Notes: a model not told the origin generated them from the sequence alone. Shown: positions 47,601 to 56,735, counted from the first letter of the stretch. The stretch is DNA of 64,000 nt from Anticarsia gemmatalis (GCF_050436995.1 NC_134745.1:930001-994000), one strand, 5' to 3'. Numbers and translations: made by a program.

Positions 47601-50070
47601 TACAAATATCAGCTCTACCTTCATTACTATAATGACTCTATTACAATGCGCCGTGAATGAATACCCGTACATACGCGTCGTGAATAAAAATTCAAAGCGG
47701 GGATTCCCCTGATAGCGCGCGCTGCTATTGGTCAACTTGATACTTTAATTTGAAAACTTTTCTTGCTATTATTTACTTGATTATAACAGAAATCATGACA
47801 AATCTATTAACTGATATAAAATTTATTACTATACTGATAGATTGGTACAAATTTTGCCTCGAAATTGTTTGCTGTTTTTGTGTAATTGCGTATTAAATGT
47901 TAAGTGCTGAATCGCGCTATCGAAGTTTTCTTTACAACTGTCTATATAAACAAGAGGCAGTGTTTTACTGTCGGTCTTCCCCTGGGTGTTTTCATCGACC
48001 GACCCGTACTCGCAGCCAGTCACGTGGATTGTGATCCTTACTGGCCTCGGACGCCACCAAGTGTTTCAGACTATAAACGTTATCATGTCAGTCTGTATAC
48101 ACGCTATAAATTCCTCCTCTTAGGGTATAGTTAGGCGTCTGAGGCGCTTTGAGGTCACTCTCTCAGAGAGGGCGGCTACAGCGAGTGCCGGGGGCTTCGT
48201 GCCAGCTGACGACGTCCAGGGCGCCCGCGTCACACCACGGGCGCGGGTGCCCCAGTCGCAGTGTTGGAAGGCGAAGATACCCAGGGGAGGGACCCGCTGA
48301 TACAATTAGCGTTACCAAATGTATAATTCCCCCGTGTCAGGTAACTGGCACACCCTTTTGTCAGTTTTTGTCACGTAAACACGACAAAATGTTTAAAAAT
48401 GTATCTATTTTGTCACAAATAGATCACGGACTTTGCCACTGCATCATTGAATACGGCTGTATAGAGCACAATCTATATAAAAGTCCTAAATGATCGCATG
48501 AACGGTCAATGAACGCTCACTAATATTGGGCCAATAACCTACCCACCCAACGACCTACTAAAGTACTAAGTTGCTGAGCATTATAAATATATGTACTTTG
48601 TACGAGAAATCTGATGTTCTTATTGGTAGAGCAAATTAACCCCTAAATAAAAATGTATAGCAAATTTGAGTAGAGCAAATGACTAGCTAGTAGCTTTTAC
48701 TATCTTGACTTCTTATTCTCGAAAAAAAAAATATTTTTGTGTTATTTTTTTCACACCTATAGGTACTGCCTCGTTGTCGGGTAAGGGGCTCCCGCAAACC
48801 CCTCTATCGGTCTCTACCCTTAGCCATATCCTGCTGACCAACTAGATAGTTGTCCAAATCGTATCGCTAAAGTATTAGGCTTACCTCGACGTCATATCAA
48901 TTATATTGAAAAAAAAATAGAATAATGTATTTTGTTTTATTAATGGACCACGCACAGTCAAAAACTACGGCGTAGAAAGATGAAATTTGGTATGAAGATT
49001 CATTAGGAACTGTAAAGGAGCACTAAGAGAGGATTTTTGAAAGTTCCATCCCGTAGGGCGTTAATTTTCACGCGGAAAAAGCCGCGGGCGGAAAACCAGT
49101 CATTTATAAAGGAATTACGTTTAAATATGAAACAATTTATTATTTCAGTTCTGTAGACGACATTGACTTGTACACGGGTGCGCTGGCCGAGGACCCTAAG
49201 GGCCGTCTGTTGGGCCCTACGCTGAGCTGTCTCATCGCTGACCAGTTCTTGAGGCTCAAGGTCGGAGACAGGTTCTGGTACGAGTCTTCAGACCCTACAC
49301 TCTCGTTCACTCTAGGTAAGGAAGTTACTTTATATGCTTTTTACTTTCAATATGTATGTGTCAGAGCTGATTCAATTACAAGTCTTTTAGGTGTCTATGT
49401 AAATGTAGGTAGATAATACATGTTTGCTTTTCTGACTAGCTTATTAATACTTACAACCTAAGTAATATTTATTCTCGGATAACGTTTCCTATTGAGACAA
49501 CCATCGAGTAATTATTTCGTGCTAGAAAAATCAACCGCTCTTACGTTTTTGAATGATCTTCTTTTGCAAAGTGATTTTAAATGTCAATTACTCGATACCT
49601 AAACAATACAACCCATTGTAGAAAATCAAGAAACTGATTACAAATCAAACCAAAATCGAATAATTTATTCATTTAAGTCAAATACTAACACTACCTGCTA
49701 CGGGACCACTATTTCGGAATGTAGAGCCAATAAGAGGAGCTGGCAAAAGACTCCCACTCTTTGCCAAATAGTTTACAGGCTACGAGCTGTATTGTTTAGA
49801 AAAACAACACAGCCCATATAGGCTTATTGAAAATCTTAAATAAAGTTTTATCTCTAAACCATTCCACTTTTAATTACAGAGCAACTAACAGAAATCCGCA
49901 AGACTACTCTAGCGGGAGTGATATGTGCTAACGAGGACCTTCTAGACCAGGCCCAGCCCAGGGTCATGGAAGCCGTCAGCCCCACCAACCCCCTCGTGGA
50001 CTGCAAGGAGCTTCCTCAACCGAGCTTCAAGCCGTGGTACGGCGGCGGCGCCAAGAAACGAACGAACTGA
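30028..50070 (+). CDS. Membrane-anchored animal haem peroxidase, complete 13-exon gene, 817 aa (cardinal candidate)
   Basis: Exons: 30028-30161, 32459-32682, 36975-37212, 41660-41874, 42170-42340, 42811-42969, 43379-43597, 44152-44349, 44843-44979, 45404-45571, 46819-47051, 49149-49315, 49880-50070; all GT/AG, in phase, ending TGA. A hydrophobic segment at about aa 38-59 follows a basic cytosolic tail, giving a type II anchor with the catalytic part luminal or outside. The peroxidase fold begins at YRTVDGTCNNL and shows distal WGQFVDHD (Asp317, His318), catalytic Arg457 and haem-linking Glu460 in DDRANENLHLTTMHLIW, and proximal His561 in VFRFAHTLLP; all key residues are present. The family oxidises phenolics or halides with H2O2. 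The tail motif ERTPLV (aa 10-15) resembles an acidic dileucine lysosome or pigment-granule signal, so this could be cardinal (ommochrome synthesis), but a chorion-peroxidase or Curly-suppressor-type paralogue is not excluded. Confidence 0.88.
31838..31859. repeat. Perfect 22-bp AT palindrome
   Basis: ATATAATAAAA and TTTTATTATAT are adjacent perfect arms in peroxidase intron 1. It is low-complexity and could be chance. Confidence 0.4.
32697..32905 (+). repeat. Foldback repeat F, copy 2 (peroxidase intron 2)
   Basis: ATAATGCAAGTC...GCGATTGAAAATAA, then GAATTGCATCGACCGTGGTC and ...CCTTGCATTATTATAATAATG, correspond to the copy at 41478-41640 in inverted order. The end TGTGTACAAATCGTGAGAGT is shared with TGTGTACAAGTCGCGAGAGT there. 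It starts 15 bases after the exon 2 donor. Confidence 0.5.
35430..35725. mobile_element. 296-bp hAT-like MITE in peroxidase intron 2
   Basis: It begins CAGCGTTTCTAAAGCT and ends ...TTAAGTAGCGCTG, imperfect inverted ends that continue as GTCTGCGGACC inside the left end and GGTCCGCGACTTT inside the right. The flanks read GTTTAGG (left) and GTTTATGG (right), which fits an 8-bp hAT duplication with one base lost. There is no coding capacity. Confidence 0.55.
36330..36470 (-). repeat. Dispersed repeat family R, diverged minus copy
   Basis: Reading the minus strand, CAAATCATTTGTTAATTTAGG...ACACTTATGATAGTC...GAGAAGAGCTAGCAAGAAACTC matches the plus copy at 55323-55515. It lies in peroxidase intron 2. 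Confidence 0.5.
38292..38550 (-). repeat. Lep repeat H, minus copy (peroxidase intron 3)
   Basis: It starts (plus strand) ACTAGCTGACTCGCGCAA and ends TTCAGCTTTATAATATTAG. The full family order is present: the GAGAATGGGTCAAATTTT block, the TAGCGTGATGATATATAGCC block, then the AGTTCCTGATTAGCGC block. It is a near full-length copy. Confidence 0.7.
38590..41000. other. Peroxidase intron 3, mostly unassigned
   Basis: CGGACTGGACCGACTTCGTC at about 38594 resembles the end of a lepidopteran repeat, and GC is slightly raised to about 38950. The remainder is AT-rich intron with no exon, RNA or repeat that I could support. Confidence 0.3.
41478..41640 (-). repeat. Foldback repeat F, copy 3 with inverted ends
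   Basis: ATTATAATGCAACGAGTC at the left and GACCCGTTGCATTATAAT at the right are inverted ends of about 18 bases around GTGACCACGGTCGATGCAA, CGATCGAAACGTCGGG and TTTTCAATCGCG. The right end lies within 45 bases of the exon 4 acceptor (41659), so the element has replaced the end of intron 3 up to close to the branch-point zone. Confidence 0.55.
43081..43210 (+). repeat. SINE 3' fragment in peroxidase intron 6
   Basis: AGTTGTTTCGGGTCTGG..., then AAAGTCCCCGCGACACAAGAG and AGTGCGGGAGTTG, match the body and tail of the SINE at 52868-53085. It ends in an A-rich stretch (GAGAAAAAAAAAAAGG). Confidence 0.6.
44371..44650 (-). repeat. Lepidopteran dispersed repeat (minus copy), peroxidase intron 8
   Basis: The plus strand begins CTAGCGGCCCCGACTTCGCA, the reverse of the usual ending of a common lepidopteran repeat, only 20 bases after the exon 8 donor. 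The remainder (to about 44650) is diverged. The end point is uncertain. Confidence 0.4.
45588..45826 (-). repeat. Lep repeat H, minus copy (peroxidase intron 10)
   Basis: The plus strand runs from TAACTGACCCGCGCAACTTA through GATGATATATAGCCTATAGC to CTTTATAATATTAGTATAG. It starts 16 bases after the exon 10 donor at 45571. It lacks the terminal CAGCTAG, so the 3' end is slightly eroded. Confidence 0.65.
46199..46239. promoter_or_regulatory. Cluster of four CACGTG E-boxes in peroxidase intron 10
   Basis: CACGTG occurs at 46199-46204, 46212-46217, 46228-46233 and 46234-46239; GCACGT follows at about 46246. CACGTG is the palindromic site of bHLH-zip factors such as Myc/Max and MITF/TFEB. Four in 41 bases is far above expectation. 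It could be an intronic enhancer or an expanded ACGTGC tandem; function is inference. Confidence 0.35.
46463..46585 (+). repeat. Dispersed repeat family R, diverged plus copy
   Basis: TATTCATTTAGCTCCAATAT..TGACACTTATGATAGTC followed by AAATCTACCACTTCCTCGGAAAG matches the start of the copy at 55323. It is truncated before the GAGAAGAGCTAGC block. Confidence 0.45.
47695..48320 (-). repeat. Unclassified dispersed repeat U, copy 2 (peroxidase intron 11)
   Basis: Inverted relative to 7596-8235. The best block is 48120-48215, which reads GGGTATAGTTAGGCGTCTGA, GCGCTTTGAGGTCACTCTCT, CCGGGGGCTTCGTGCCAGCT, with only a few mismatches to copy 1. The CCAAT-containing end lies at 47695-47735 (GGGATTCCCCTGATAGCGCG). 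In both copies the same frame reads GTKPPA-A-AALSERV then TSKRLRRLTIP, and the other strand reads YTVGLPLG or FTVGLPLG then FIDRP. Either strand could have coded, or the DNA itself is the conserved unit. Confidence 0.6.
48935..49105 (+). repeat. Lepidopteran dispersed repeat ending in GCCGCGGGCGGAAA
   Basis: ACGGCGTAGAAAGATGAAATTTGG, GTTCCATCCCGTAGGGCG and CGCGGAAAAAGCCGCGGGCG are the usual blocks of a very abundant lepidopteran repeat. It ends about 43 bases before the exon 12 acceptor at 49148. Confidence 0.5.
49655..49775 (+). repeat. Dispersed repeat family R, diverged plus copy
   Basis: ATAATTTATTCATTTAAGTCAAATACTAACACT and GTAGAGCCAATAAGAGGAGCTGGC correspond to parts of 55323-55515. 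It lies in intron 12 of the peroxidase. Confidence 0.4.
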
Positions 50071-50397
50071 ACAACTAGGTACCAAGTGTTACCGTAAATT
50101 ATATATTGTACCAAATAATGTAGAAAATACATACCATACAATCTTTTAAAAATTATCCTTGCTTTTTGTTGAAGTCAGTAAAAATCACGTCGTATTTAAA
50201 CGGGAGTAAGCAGTGACCGCAATACGCCATTTGCTACGCAACTTATTTTGCTTCAATCACATCCATACATCTTGTCATATAGGACCGCCGGATACCGATT
50301 GTATGTGTGTATGTATAATGTAGAAAAGTTTGAAAGATGATTTTTGGTAAATTATTAGTTGTATGTGTGAAAAAAAATGTAAATGTAGATTTATTCA

Positions 50398-50560
50398 TAA
50401 GCGCAATACACACCTAAGTCGGCGACTTGCCGACCTATATCGGCGACATTGTGTCGGCAGGCCAGTTAACTAACTGAGCACTTGTGTACGTGGGCCTCCG
50501 ACACACCGCCGTTGTGTCGGCGGGCTGTGTCGGCGACTTCGGTGCATATAGCGCTTTAGA
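50398..50560. mobile_element. Short foldback MITE with GTCGGCGAC repeats
   Basis: The left end AAGCGCAATACACACCTAAG TCGGCGAC and the right end GTCGGCGAC TTCGGTGCATATAGCGCTT are imperfect inverted repeats. The interior repeats TCGGCGAC, GTCGGC and TGTGTCGGC several times on both strands. It is GC-rich in AT-rich surroundings, 330 bases after the peroxidase stop, so possibly within its 3' UTR. Confidence 0.55.
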
Positions 50561-50985
50561 CCGAACGCATTAGCAACTGACATTATATTTCAGAACTTTT
50601 ATGTATTGGATGTAGTCATTACTATACTTTTAGTACAAAAAACAGTCGGTCTAGATATAGAATTGGTACGTCGGTAGAATTATTTTGCAATAATAGGCAA
50701 TAGGCATACTAACTTGTATCTATGCTATCAAATTTAACCAAATTATAGAAAAAAATAGTTTCTAAGTAGGAATTCTTGTAGCCATATTACGAGTAAAATC
50801 ATTTATAATTTTTTTTTATGTATAGTTACGATATAATACTCAGAATCTTGCCAATATGTTATTATTACATCTAATCTAGTGAATAAGACCATTAGTAATA
50901 AGTATTATTAACTAACATAAAGTAAATTAATTAGAATAAGTCATATTATAAAAAGAACCCAAGTTAAAAAGATGCTAAATCAGTG

Positions 50986-50991
50986 AATAAA
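50986..50991 (+). terminator. Candidate peroxidase polyadenylation signal
   Basis: AATAAA about 920 bases after the stop codon at 50070. No nearer canonical AATAAA was found. If it is used, the 3' UTR would contain the MITE at 50398-50560. Confidence 0.3.
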
Positions 50992-51593
50992 ACCTTCAAC
51001 TTAACTGTTCTTTTATATAGTTCTTTAAGTTGAGTTTAATTATAAATCGTAATCTATTATTTGTCTAGCTGTATATTTTAGTTAGATAAGAAATAATAAC
51101 ACTGAACAGAAACACCTAAAACCCAATATTTTTATTTATTGTGCAGTAATACAATGTTTCTTTAAGTTTTATAAGCATTATCTAAAAAAAACACCTTCAT
51201 AACACATTTAACGCCTGTCAAAAATGTAAGAGCAAGTGGTGTAAAAATGTTAAAAAATATTTGCTCTGACATTTTTGTAAGTGTAACCTAGTGCTTCTAT
51301 ACGAATGTTATTCTTACCTTTTATGGCTGTTTCTCCTGCAAAACATATTAGAATTTTATAATAGTTTGAAATAAACAGAATTAAAATGATGATGTATTTT
51401 TTATTTAGTAAAACTAAGTTTCAATACTGTCTGATAAGACAGGTGAGATGATCTTTTGAAAGTCATAATCTATACTAATATTATAAAGCTGAAGAATTTG
51501 TTTGTTTGTTTGAACGCGCTAATCTCAGGAACTATGGGTCCGATTTAAAAAAATCTTTCAGTGTTAGATAGTCTATTTATCGAGGTAGGCTAT

Positions 51594-52070
51594 CCATACT
51601 TCCATACTAATATTATAAATGCGAAAGTAACTCTGTCTGTCTGTCTGTCTGTCTGTCTGCTACTCATTCACGCCTAAACTACTGAACCAATTTGCATGAA
51701 ATTTGGTAGGGAGATATTTTGATACCCGAGAAAGGACATAGGCTACTTTTTACCCCGGGAAAATGACGCATTTCCCGGGAAAATTCAAGTGGCCAACTAA
51801 GTCGCGAATTTAGTCAATATTATAATGACATTGAAATAACAAAATTCCGTTGTCATGGCAACTGTTTTAATGGCGAATATGCCTTAACGCGACTTCGTTA
51901 TAAGAGATATAAATAATTTTGAGATATTTTTCGTGAAAAAAAAACATATTTTATATCATCACGCTACGACCAATAGGAGCAGAGTAACAGTAAAAAGTGT
52001 TACAAAAACGTGGAAAATTCTGACCCATTCTCTCTTATGTGACGCAAGCAAAGTTGCGCGGGTCAGCTAG
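51594..52070 (+). mobile_element. Nested chimeric Lep element (inner)
   Basis: The left half (CATACTAATATTATAAATGCGAAAGT, then (GTCT)n, CGCCTAAACTACTGAACC, TAGGCTACTTTTTACCCCGG) belongs to one lepidopteran family. The right half (ATCACGCTACGACCAATAGG to GCGCGGGTCAGCTAG) belongs to family H. The element is therefore a mosaic. It includes a TCTG microsatellite at about 51632-51659. Confidence 0.55.
51632..51659 (+). repeat. (GTCT)n microsatellite
   Basis: About seven tandem GTCT units inside the inner Lep element, a usual feature of this repeat family. Confidence 0.8.
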
Positions 52071-52261
52071 TAGGCTATATATTATCACGTTACCACCAAT
52101 ATGGGCAGAGTACCAGTAAAAAATGTTACAAAAACGGGGAAAATTATTACATTAGAGTCAGCTAGTGCTTTAATAAAATTTAGATTGTTATTTTTAAGTT
52201 GCAACACCTAACCTGTTAGAGAATTCGAATTAACTAAGTAACTACGTACAAGAAGAATAAA

Positions 52262-52420
52262 TTTTACCCATTAATGTCCCAGTGCTGGGACCTCAAATCC
52301 CTCATTCCGGAAGGAGATCCTTTCCTTCTGGAATGAGGGATTTGAGGCCTTGAGTCCACTATGCTGGCCAAGTGCGGGTTGGGGGAATACTGGATACTTT
52401 CTTTTAGGTCGGGCAATACG
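52262..52420 (+). repeat. LINE 3' fragment with a 26-bp foldback
   Basis: ACCCATTAATGTCCCAGTGC... then ATGCTGGCCAAGTGCGGGTT is the common lepidopteran LINE tail. Inside it, CCTCAAATCCCTCATTCC (52292 on) and GGAATGAGGGATTTGAGG (about 52331 on) form a hairpin, which suggests a local inverted duplication of the tail segment. Confidence 0.5.
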
Positions 52421-52867
52421 ATTATGTTTCTAGTAGGTATTCTAACAAGTAAATAATGTTGTTAAGCTATGTACAAAACACGTGAAAACAATTAATTAAA
52501 TATTAATTAAACAGTTAGCATGTGCAGACACGTTCGACGATGTCACGTTCAGTCATTGTCTCTACTTTAACTTGACATAAATACATTAGTATATTATAAT
52601 ACATGCCTCTAGTGATTTCCAACAACTATCCTTAAGATTAAGATTATTTTTATGCAGTAAGGCATTTATAAAATCACACAGTGGAACTTCTTGCTCTTGT
52701 TATTAATCAGGTGCTAACCTACTATACCAATTAGTCATAGAGTTGCCAGATCCAGGCTGATCATTTCCTGGACATTCCTGGGGCTACGAGCGGAATCAAA
52801 GTTTTGGTCTCCGGTCCAAGACTATACCAAGCAATATACAGTAGTAATAGTATAAGTAGGCTAATAT

Positions 52868-53085
52868 AGACGGTCTTCGTGGCGCAGTTGTTAAGGTGGT
52901 CGCCTGTAATGTGTCGAGAGGTCGTGAAATCGATACCCACGCGGAACAAATATTTTTGTGATCCACAGATAGTTGTTTCGGATCTGCTTGTAGTTTGTGT
53001 CCGTGATTTATATGATTGTAAGGGTCCCCGCGACATAAGAGCAATTCCTAGTGCCGGAGTTGTCTTTAAAAAAGTAGTATGTACA
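52868..53085 (+). repeat. tRNA-derived SINE, near full length
   Basis: The head GGTCTTCGTGGCGCAGTTGT contains a box A, and GGTCGTGAAATCGATACCC a box B 32 bases later. The body has the block ATAGTTGTTTCGGATCTG and the tail AGGGTCCCCGCGACATAAGAG...CGGAGTTGTC. Tail fragments recur at 43081-43210 and 59733-59805. Pol III transcribes such elements when active. The head has mismatches in box B, so this copy is probably silent. Confidence 0.7.
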
Positions 53086-53459
53086 ATTGTACATATTATA
53101 TGGAAAAAACATAACAAAAGTGAATGATCACTTCGAAAATTCGTTATAAGTAAAGAAAAACATAAATATTCCGGTTTCCTAATGGGAATACTTCTACCAC
53201 CCACTATCACTGCGGTAAAAACTGAACTATGTGAGTACCAACTGTTGCTACCGTGATTAGGTTTAGTGATGTATGTACAATAATATGTACTTTTTATTTA
53301 TTTTGTATAATGACTACCTGATCTATTCAGCAATCATAATAAACATGTATACCTATTTGACGATATTCTTTACGAACATTTAGTATGTACAATCTGTCAC
53401 GAAAAAATGTATCTGTAAAAGTTGCAAATTCAGACAGATAATATAGATCCCAAATCTTG

Positions 53460-53647
53460 TAGAAAGCTAAGACTCATTATGAAATACACATATTATCCCT
53501 ACATCAATATAGCTCTCGAGGCCAGTTTCTCGACTTATAAATACTCTAATACCCTAACCGTTAGACAAACTGGCCCGACCCAGGATTCGAACCTGAGACC
53601 TCTGCGCGGCAGTCGCATACACTACCGAATACGCCACAGAGGCAGTC
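53460..53647 (-). repeat. tRNA-derived SINE (second family), minus strand
   Basis: The reverse complement starts GACTGCCTCTGTGGCGTATT, with CAGGTTCGAATCCTGGGTCG as a near-perfect box B, followed by a non-tRNA body. The head could be mistaken for a tRNA gene, but the acceptor stem does not pair and the body continues in SINE fashion. Confidence 0.6.
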
Positions 53648-54027
53648 AAACCGATACGTGTATGCTAACCGAAACCTAAACTGAAGTGCTTGCTACAATG
53701 TTACTGAATATTGTAAAACAGGAAAATATTGCACTTACCTTAATACAGGTAGGTAACTAATTTAAACATATGACAAATGGATGCAGTCTCTTAAATTCTA
53801 ATGATTCTGTAATACGTCACTCAGTTCCTCAGAAAAGCAAGAGACAGACGTGTTGGCTATTTTCCTATTTAGGTCATGGACCACACTATCACCCCATGTT
53901 CGTTAATTGGGTCATGACCATGTCGATGTGAATTAGGTCAACACACAGTCCCGTGTGCGGTGATATTTGAGAATTTGATTCCGTCTATTGCTAAAACATT
54001 GATTAATTTCATTTTAAGATAATAGGT

Positions 54028-54318
54028 AAAATCAAATCATTTATTCATGTAGGTCAAATGTTGATACTTATGATATTCGTTACAATTACTGAATCTTATA
54101 AATTGACCCAAATTGGGGTCAAAAATAGGGCAATTTAATTGTTATTCTTTTGTTGTTAATGTTTTTGTTACTTTTGTTGGAACTATGGGGGTTACATGTT
54201 CAAATTTGAACCATCTCCCTTTAAATAAAGATTAAAAAAAAAAAAAAACTGAATCTACCACTAGCTCGGCGGATAGCTAGCCTTATGAGAAGAGCTAGCA
54301 AGAGGCTCACGGGTTCAT
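54028..54318 (+). repeat. Dispersed repeat family R, copy interrupted by a LINE insertion
   Basis: AAATCAAATCATTTATTCAT...TTACAATTACTGAATCT lies left of the insert and CTGAATCTACCACTAGCTCG...GAAGAGCTAGC right of it. Removal of the insert and one duplication restores the sequence seen at 55323-55515. Confidence 0.7.
54097..54247 (+). mobile_element. 151-bp 5'-truncated non-LTR insertion with poly(A) and 9-bp target duplication
   Basis: The insert ends ...TTTAAATAAAGATT followed by a run of about 14 A. ACTGAATCT flanks it on both sides (54088-54096 and 54248-54256). These are the marks of target-primed reverse transcription. The inserted sequence is the 3' end of a LINE whose clade is not recognisable. 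Confidence 0.75.
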
Positions 54319-55322
54319 ATTCTATCTATCTAAAACCAAAAGTAAGTGCCAAATTCCTCTTGATTAAGTTCAATAGGAAGAAAGATATCTAATGATACTA
54401 TTTTAAACTGTTTATGTTTGTATGTACAAGATAATTAAATAACTAACTACAGAACAAACCCAAGGTCTATTTTTGACTTCTGAGTAAGGTGTGAAGTTTT
54501 TCTCTTGGGTAATTTTCAGTAGCTGAGGGAATTTACGTTTACAATTGCAGTTAACATGATAGATACTCCTACTGAAATCCGACATTATCAGTTAAGCCTT
54601 TTATTTACCTTTTTGCAGAAAACAGCTGATTTTATCTCAAAAAACAAGGTATAAACAATAAAATCCTTGCAATCTCACATCACTACGTAAAAATGAGTCA
54701 TATACGATTAACATCGTAATATGGGCGACCGTAGGAGGACGGTGGCCTTGCAGAACAAACCAACCTCATATTTGTGCACTAACTTATACATACAAACAAA
54801 AATACACTGACAAACGACTATACACCTTAATACAACGACATAAGAGTTACGAAAGTAAAGTTATAAGTAGATATGGTGCGAAGGCCGTCTGAACTCAGGA
54901 CTTGTTATGTCCTGTACGAATTTCCCAGGGCCTTGACTCCACCTGTCTTTACTACGTAATTGGCTAATATCCAGTAAGTTACTGACCATAATGTGACCAT
55001 TATTTGACCCGTAAGGAAGCACAAGGTGTCTTAAGTTGACACATTGTCAACTGTTTCCTTTGAGTCTAACTAAAGCCGTGAACTTTTTGTTTTAAAGCTG
55101 ATTTTGAACGGTTTTTATAACTGTTACTGTAAAAGTCCGGACTGTGGTAAATCCTAAGATTTTCCGGTAAAACCTAAGATTTACCAACTCTCAATGGTAA
55201 AAGTCCGAACGTTCTTTTATTTCGAACTTTTACCACCATTTAATTGGCAAATCTTAGGATTTACATAATGACACGGTAAAAGTTGATAAAATCATATTGT
55301 AATAAGTTTGAGCCCTAATATA

Positions 55323-55515
55323 ATCAATCAAATCAAATCATTTATTCATTTAGGTCAAATATTGACACTTATGATAGTCGTTACAATTACTGAATCTACC
55401 ACTAGCTCGGAAAGGGGGTAGAGCCTTATGAGAAGAGCTAGCGAGAAACTCACGGCCACTCTTTTCAATCGCCAAAAAGTTTTACAATGTGGTTGATACA
55501 ATAATTGATCATGCG
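55323..55515 (+). repeat. Dispersed repeat family R, best-preserved copy
   Basis: About 190 bases from AATCAAATCAAATCATTTATT to ATAATTGATCATGCGAGG. It serves as the reference for the other copies in the window. It lies inside the 55122-56968 element. Confidence 0.65.
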
Positions 55516-55844
55516 AGGAGCTGCCAATAATCAGCGATATAGACTAAACGTCAATTAAGTTAAATGAACATAGCTAGGTTATTTATTAGTCTCTGATCAT
55601 ACCGTATGTTGGGAGCACCTACTAGCATGTGATAATAAGAATATGGGCAGCAAGTGAGCACACTGGTTGTGAACATTATAAAAGAAAAAGTGACAGTTTT
55701 ATGAATAACATCAAATTGTACGTAACATCACCTATTTGCATCATTAATTGCCCATATTTTACAATATTTAGACCTACTGCTACTGAGTTTATACAATTTA
55801 TAGCAAAGTTCCCTAATTTCAAAGAATCCTAATCAAGCGAGCGA

Positions 55845-56590
55845 CTAATCCCAAGAGCTATTGTCGTTTAGATACTCATCGATTCTGTAATAAGCTTTCC
55901 TAACGAGATGTTCCTTAACAGCAACTTTGAATTTTGGCAGGGGTAAATCCATGATGTGCTTTGGAAGCTTGTTGAAGAAACGAATGCCGAGACCTACAAA
56001 CGAATTGTGCACCTTGTGTAAACGATGATGGGGACCTACTAATTTGTGTCTGTTTCTAGTGTTGTAATTGTGTCTATCGCTATTTGTTGCGAAAGTCCCT
56101 AAATTTTGTTTTATATACAACAAGTTTGCAAGCACATACTGTGATGACACCGTCAGTATCCCTATCTGCCCAAAAAGCTCTCTCAAGGAGTCTCGCGCTC
56201 CTAAACTATAAATTGCACGGATAGCTCTTTTTTGAAGGACAAAAATAACATCTATATCAGCAGCCTTACCCCACAGTAATATACCGTAAGACATGACGCT
56301 GTGAAAATAACTAAAGTAAACCAGTCTTGCCGCATCCACACCAGCAAACTGTCTTACTTTTCTGATTGCGTACGCGGCGGAGCTGAGTCTCCCCGAGAGA
56401 TGCGCTATCTGAGTGCCCCATTGGAGCTTGCTATCCAGACTGATACCTAAAAAAGTTGCCGAATCTACCAAATCGATAGTTTGCCTATTTACGACTATGT
56501 TAGTACCTAAATTCCTCGCGTTGGGCATAGTGAACCTAATGCACTTAGTTTTGTTAGAATTCAATAACAGATTATTACAATGATATTGCT
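55845..56590 (-). pseudogene. CR1/jockey-type reverse transcriptase, C-terminal remnant
   Basis: An uninterrupted 239-codon frame (Met at 56564, stop 55847-55845) that extends upstream in frame to a TAG near 56590. It begins in the RT thumb (NNLLLNSNKTKCIRFTMPN), continues ATFLGISLDSKLQWGTQI, then YGILLWGKAADIDVIFVLQK then RAIRAIYSLGARDSLRELF, and ends LNDNSSWD. This is the region after the catalytic YADD box, which is missing together with the endonuclease. It is a 5'-truncated LINE, and the intact frame suggests a fairly young insertion. CR1/Daphne-like is my best guess of clade. Confidence 0.85.
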
Positions 56591-56639
56591 AGGGATATAA
56601 TTATATGTAACATAGTTATAATGAGAGTTTGAAGATGTC

Positions 56640-56735
56640 GCCGGAGCCCCGCTTCGCGGGGCTCCTTCTTCTGGGTGGTTAAAAAAAAAATAACCACGAA
56701 GGCTGAGGCCCACCTCAGCCTTCGTGAGCTCTTCT
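56640..56735. repeat. Two GC-rich hairpins
   Basis: GGAGCCCCGCTTCGCGGGGCTCC (about 56643-56665, perfect arms GGAGCCCCG/CGGGGCTCC) and CACGAAGGCTGAGG...CCTCAGCCTTCGTG (about 56696-56727, perfect 14-base arms) are separated by a poly(A) stretch. Both are stable hairpins just upstream of the RT remnant. They could be structured UTR, MITE relics or terminator-like sequences. Confidence 0.6.

Larger units (their letters stand above)
51471..52166 (+). repeat. Lep repeat H (outer copy) containing a nested Lep element
   Basis: The outer element runs from TATACTAATATTATAAAGC to about 51593 and resumes at about 52071 (TAGGCTATATATTATCACG...) to GTCAGCTAGT at 52166. The intervening 51594-52070 is a second repeat. 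TAGGCTAT appears on both sides of the insert (51586-51593 and 52071-52078). Confidence 0.65.

Noticed and set aside
51600..51700. CRISPR-like or tandem array
   Set aside because: The GTCT run is a microsatellite inside a Lep element; there are no spacers between repeats.
52761..53210. 149-codon minus-strand open frame
   Set aside because: It is the shadow of the tRNA-derived SINE at 52868-53085 and has no recognisable domain.
53566..53650. Possible tRNA gene on the minus strand
   Set aside because: Box B is near perfect, but the acceptor and D stems do not pair and the sequence runs on into a SINE body.
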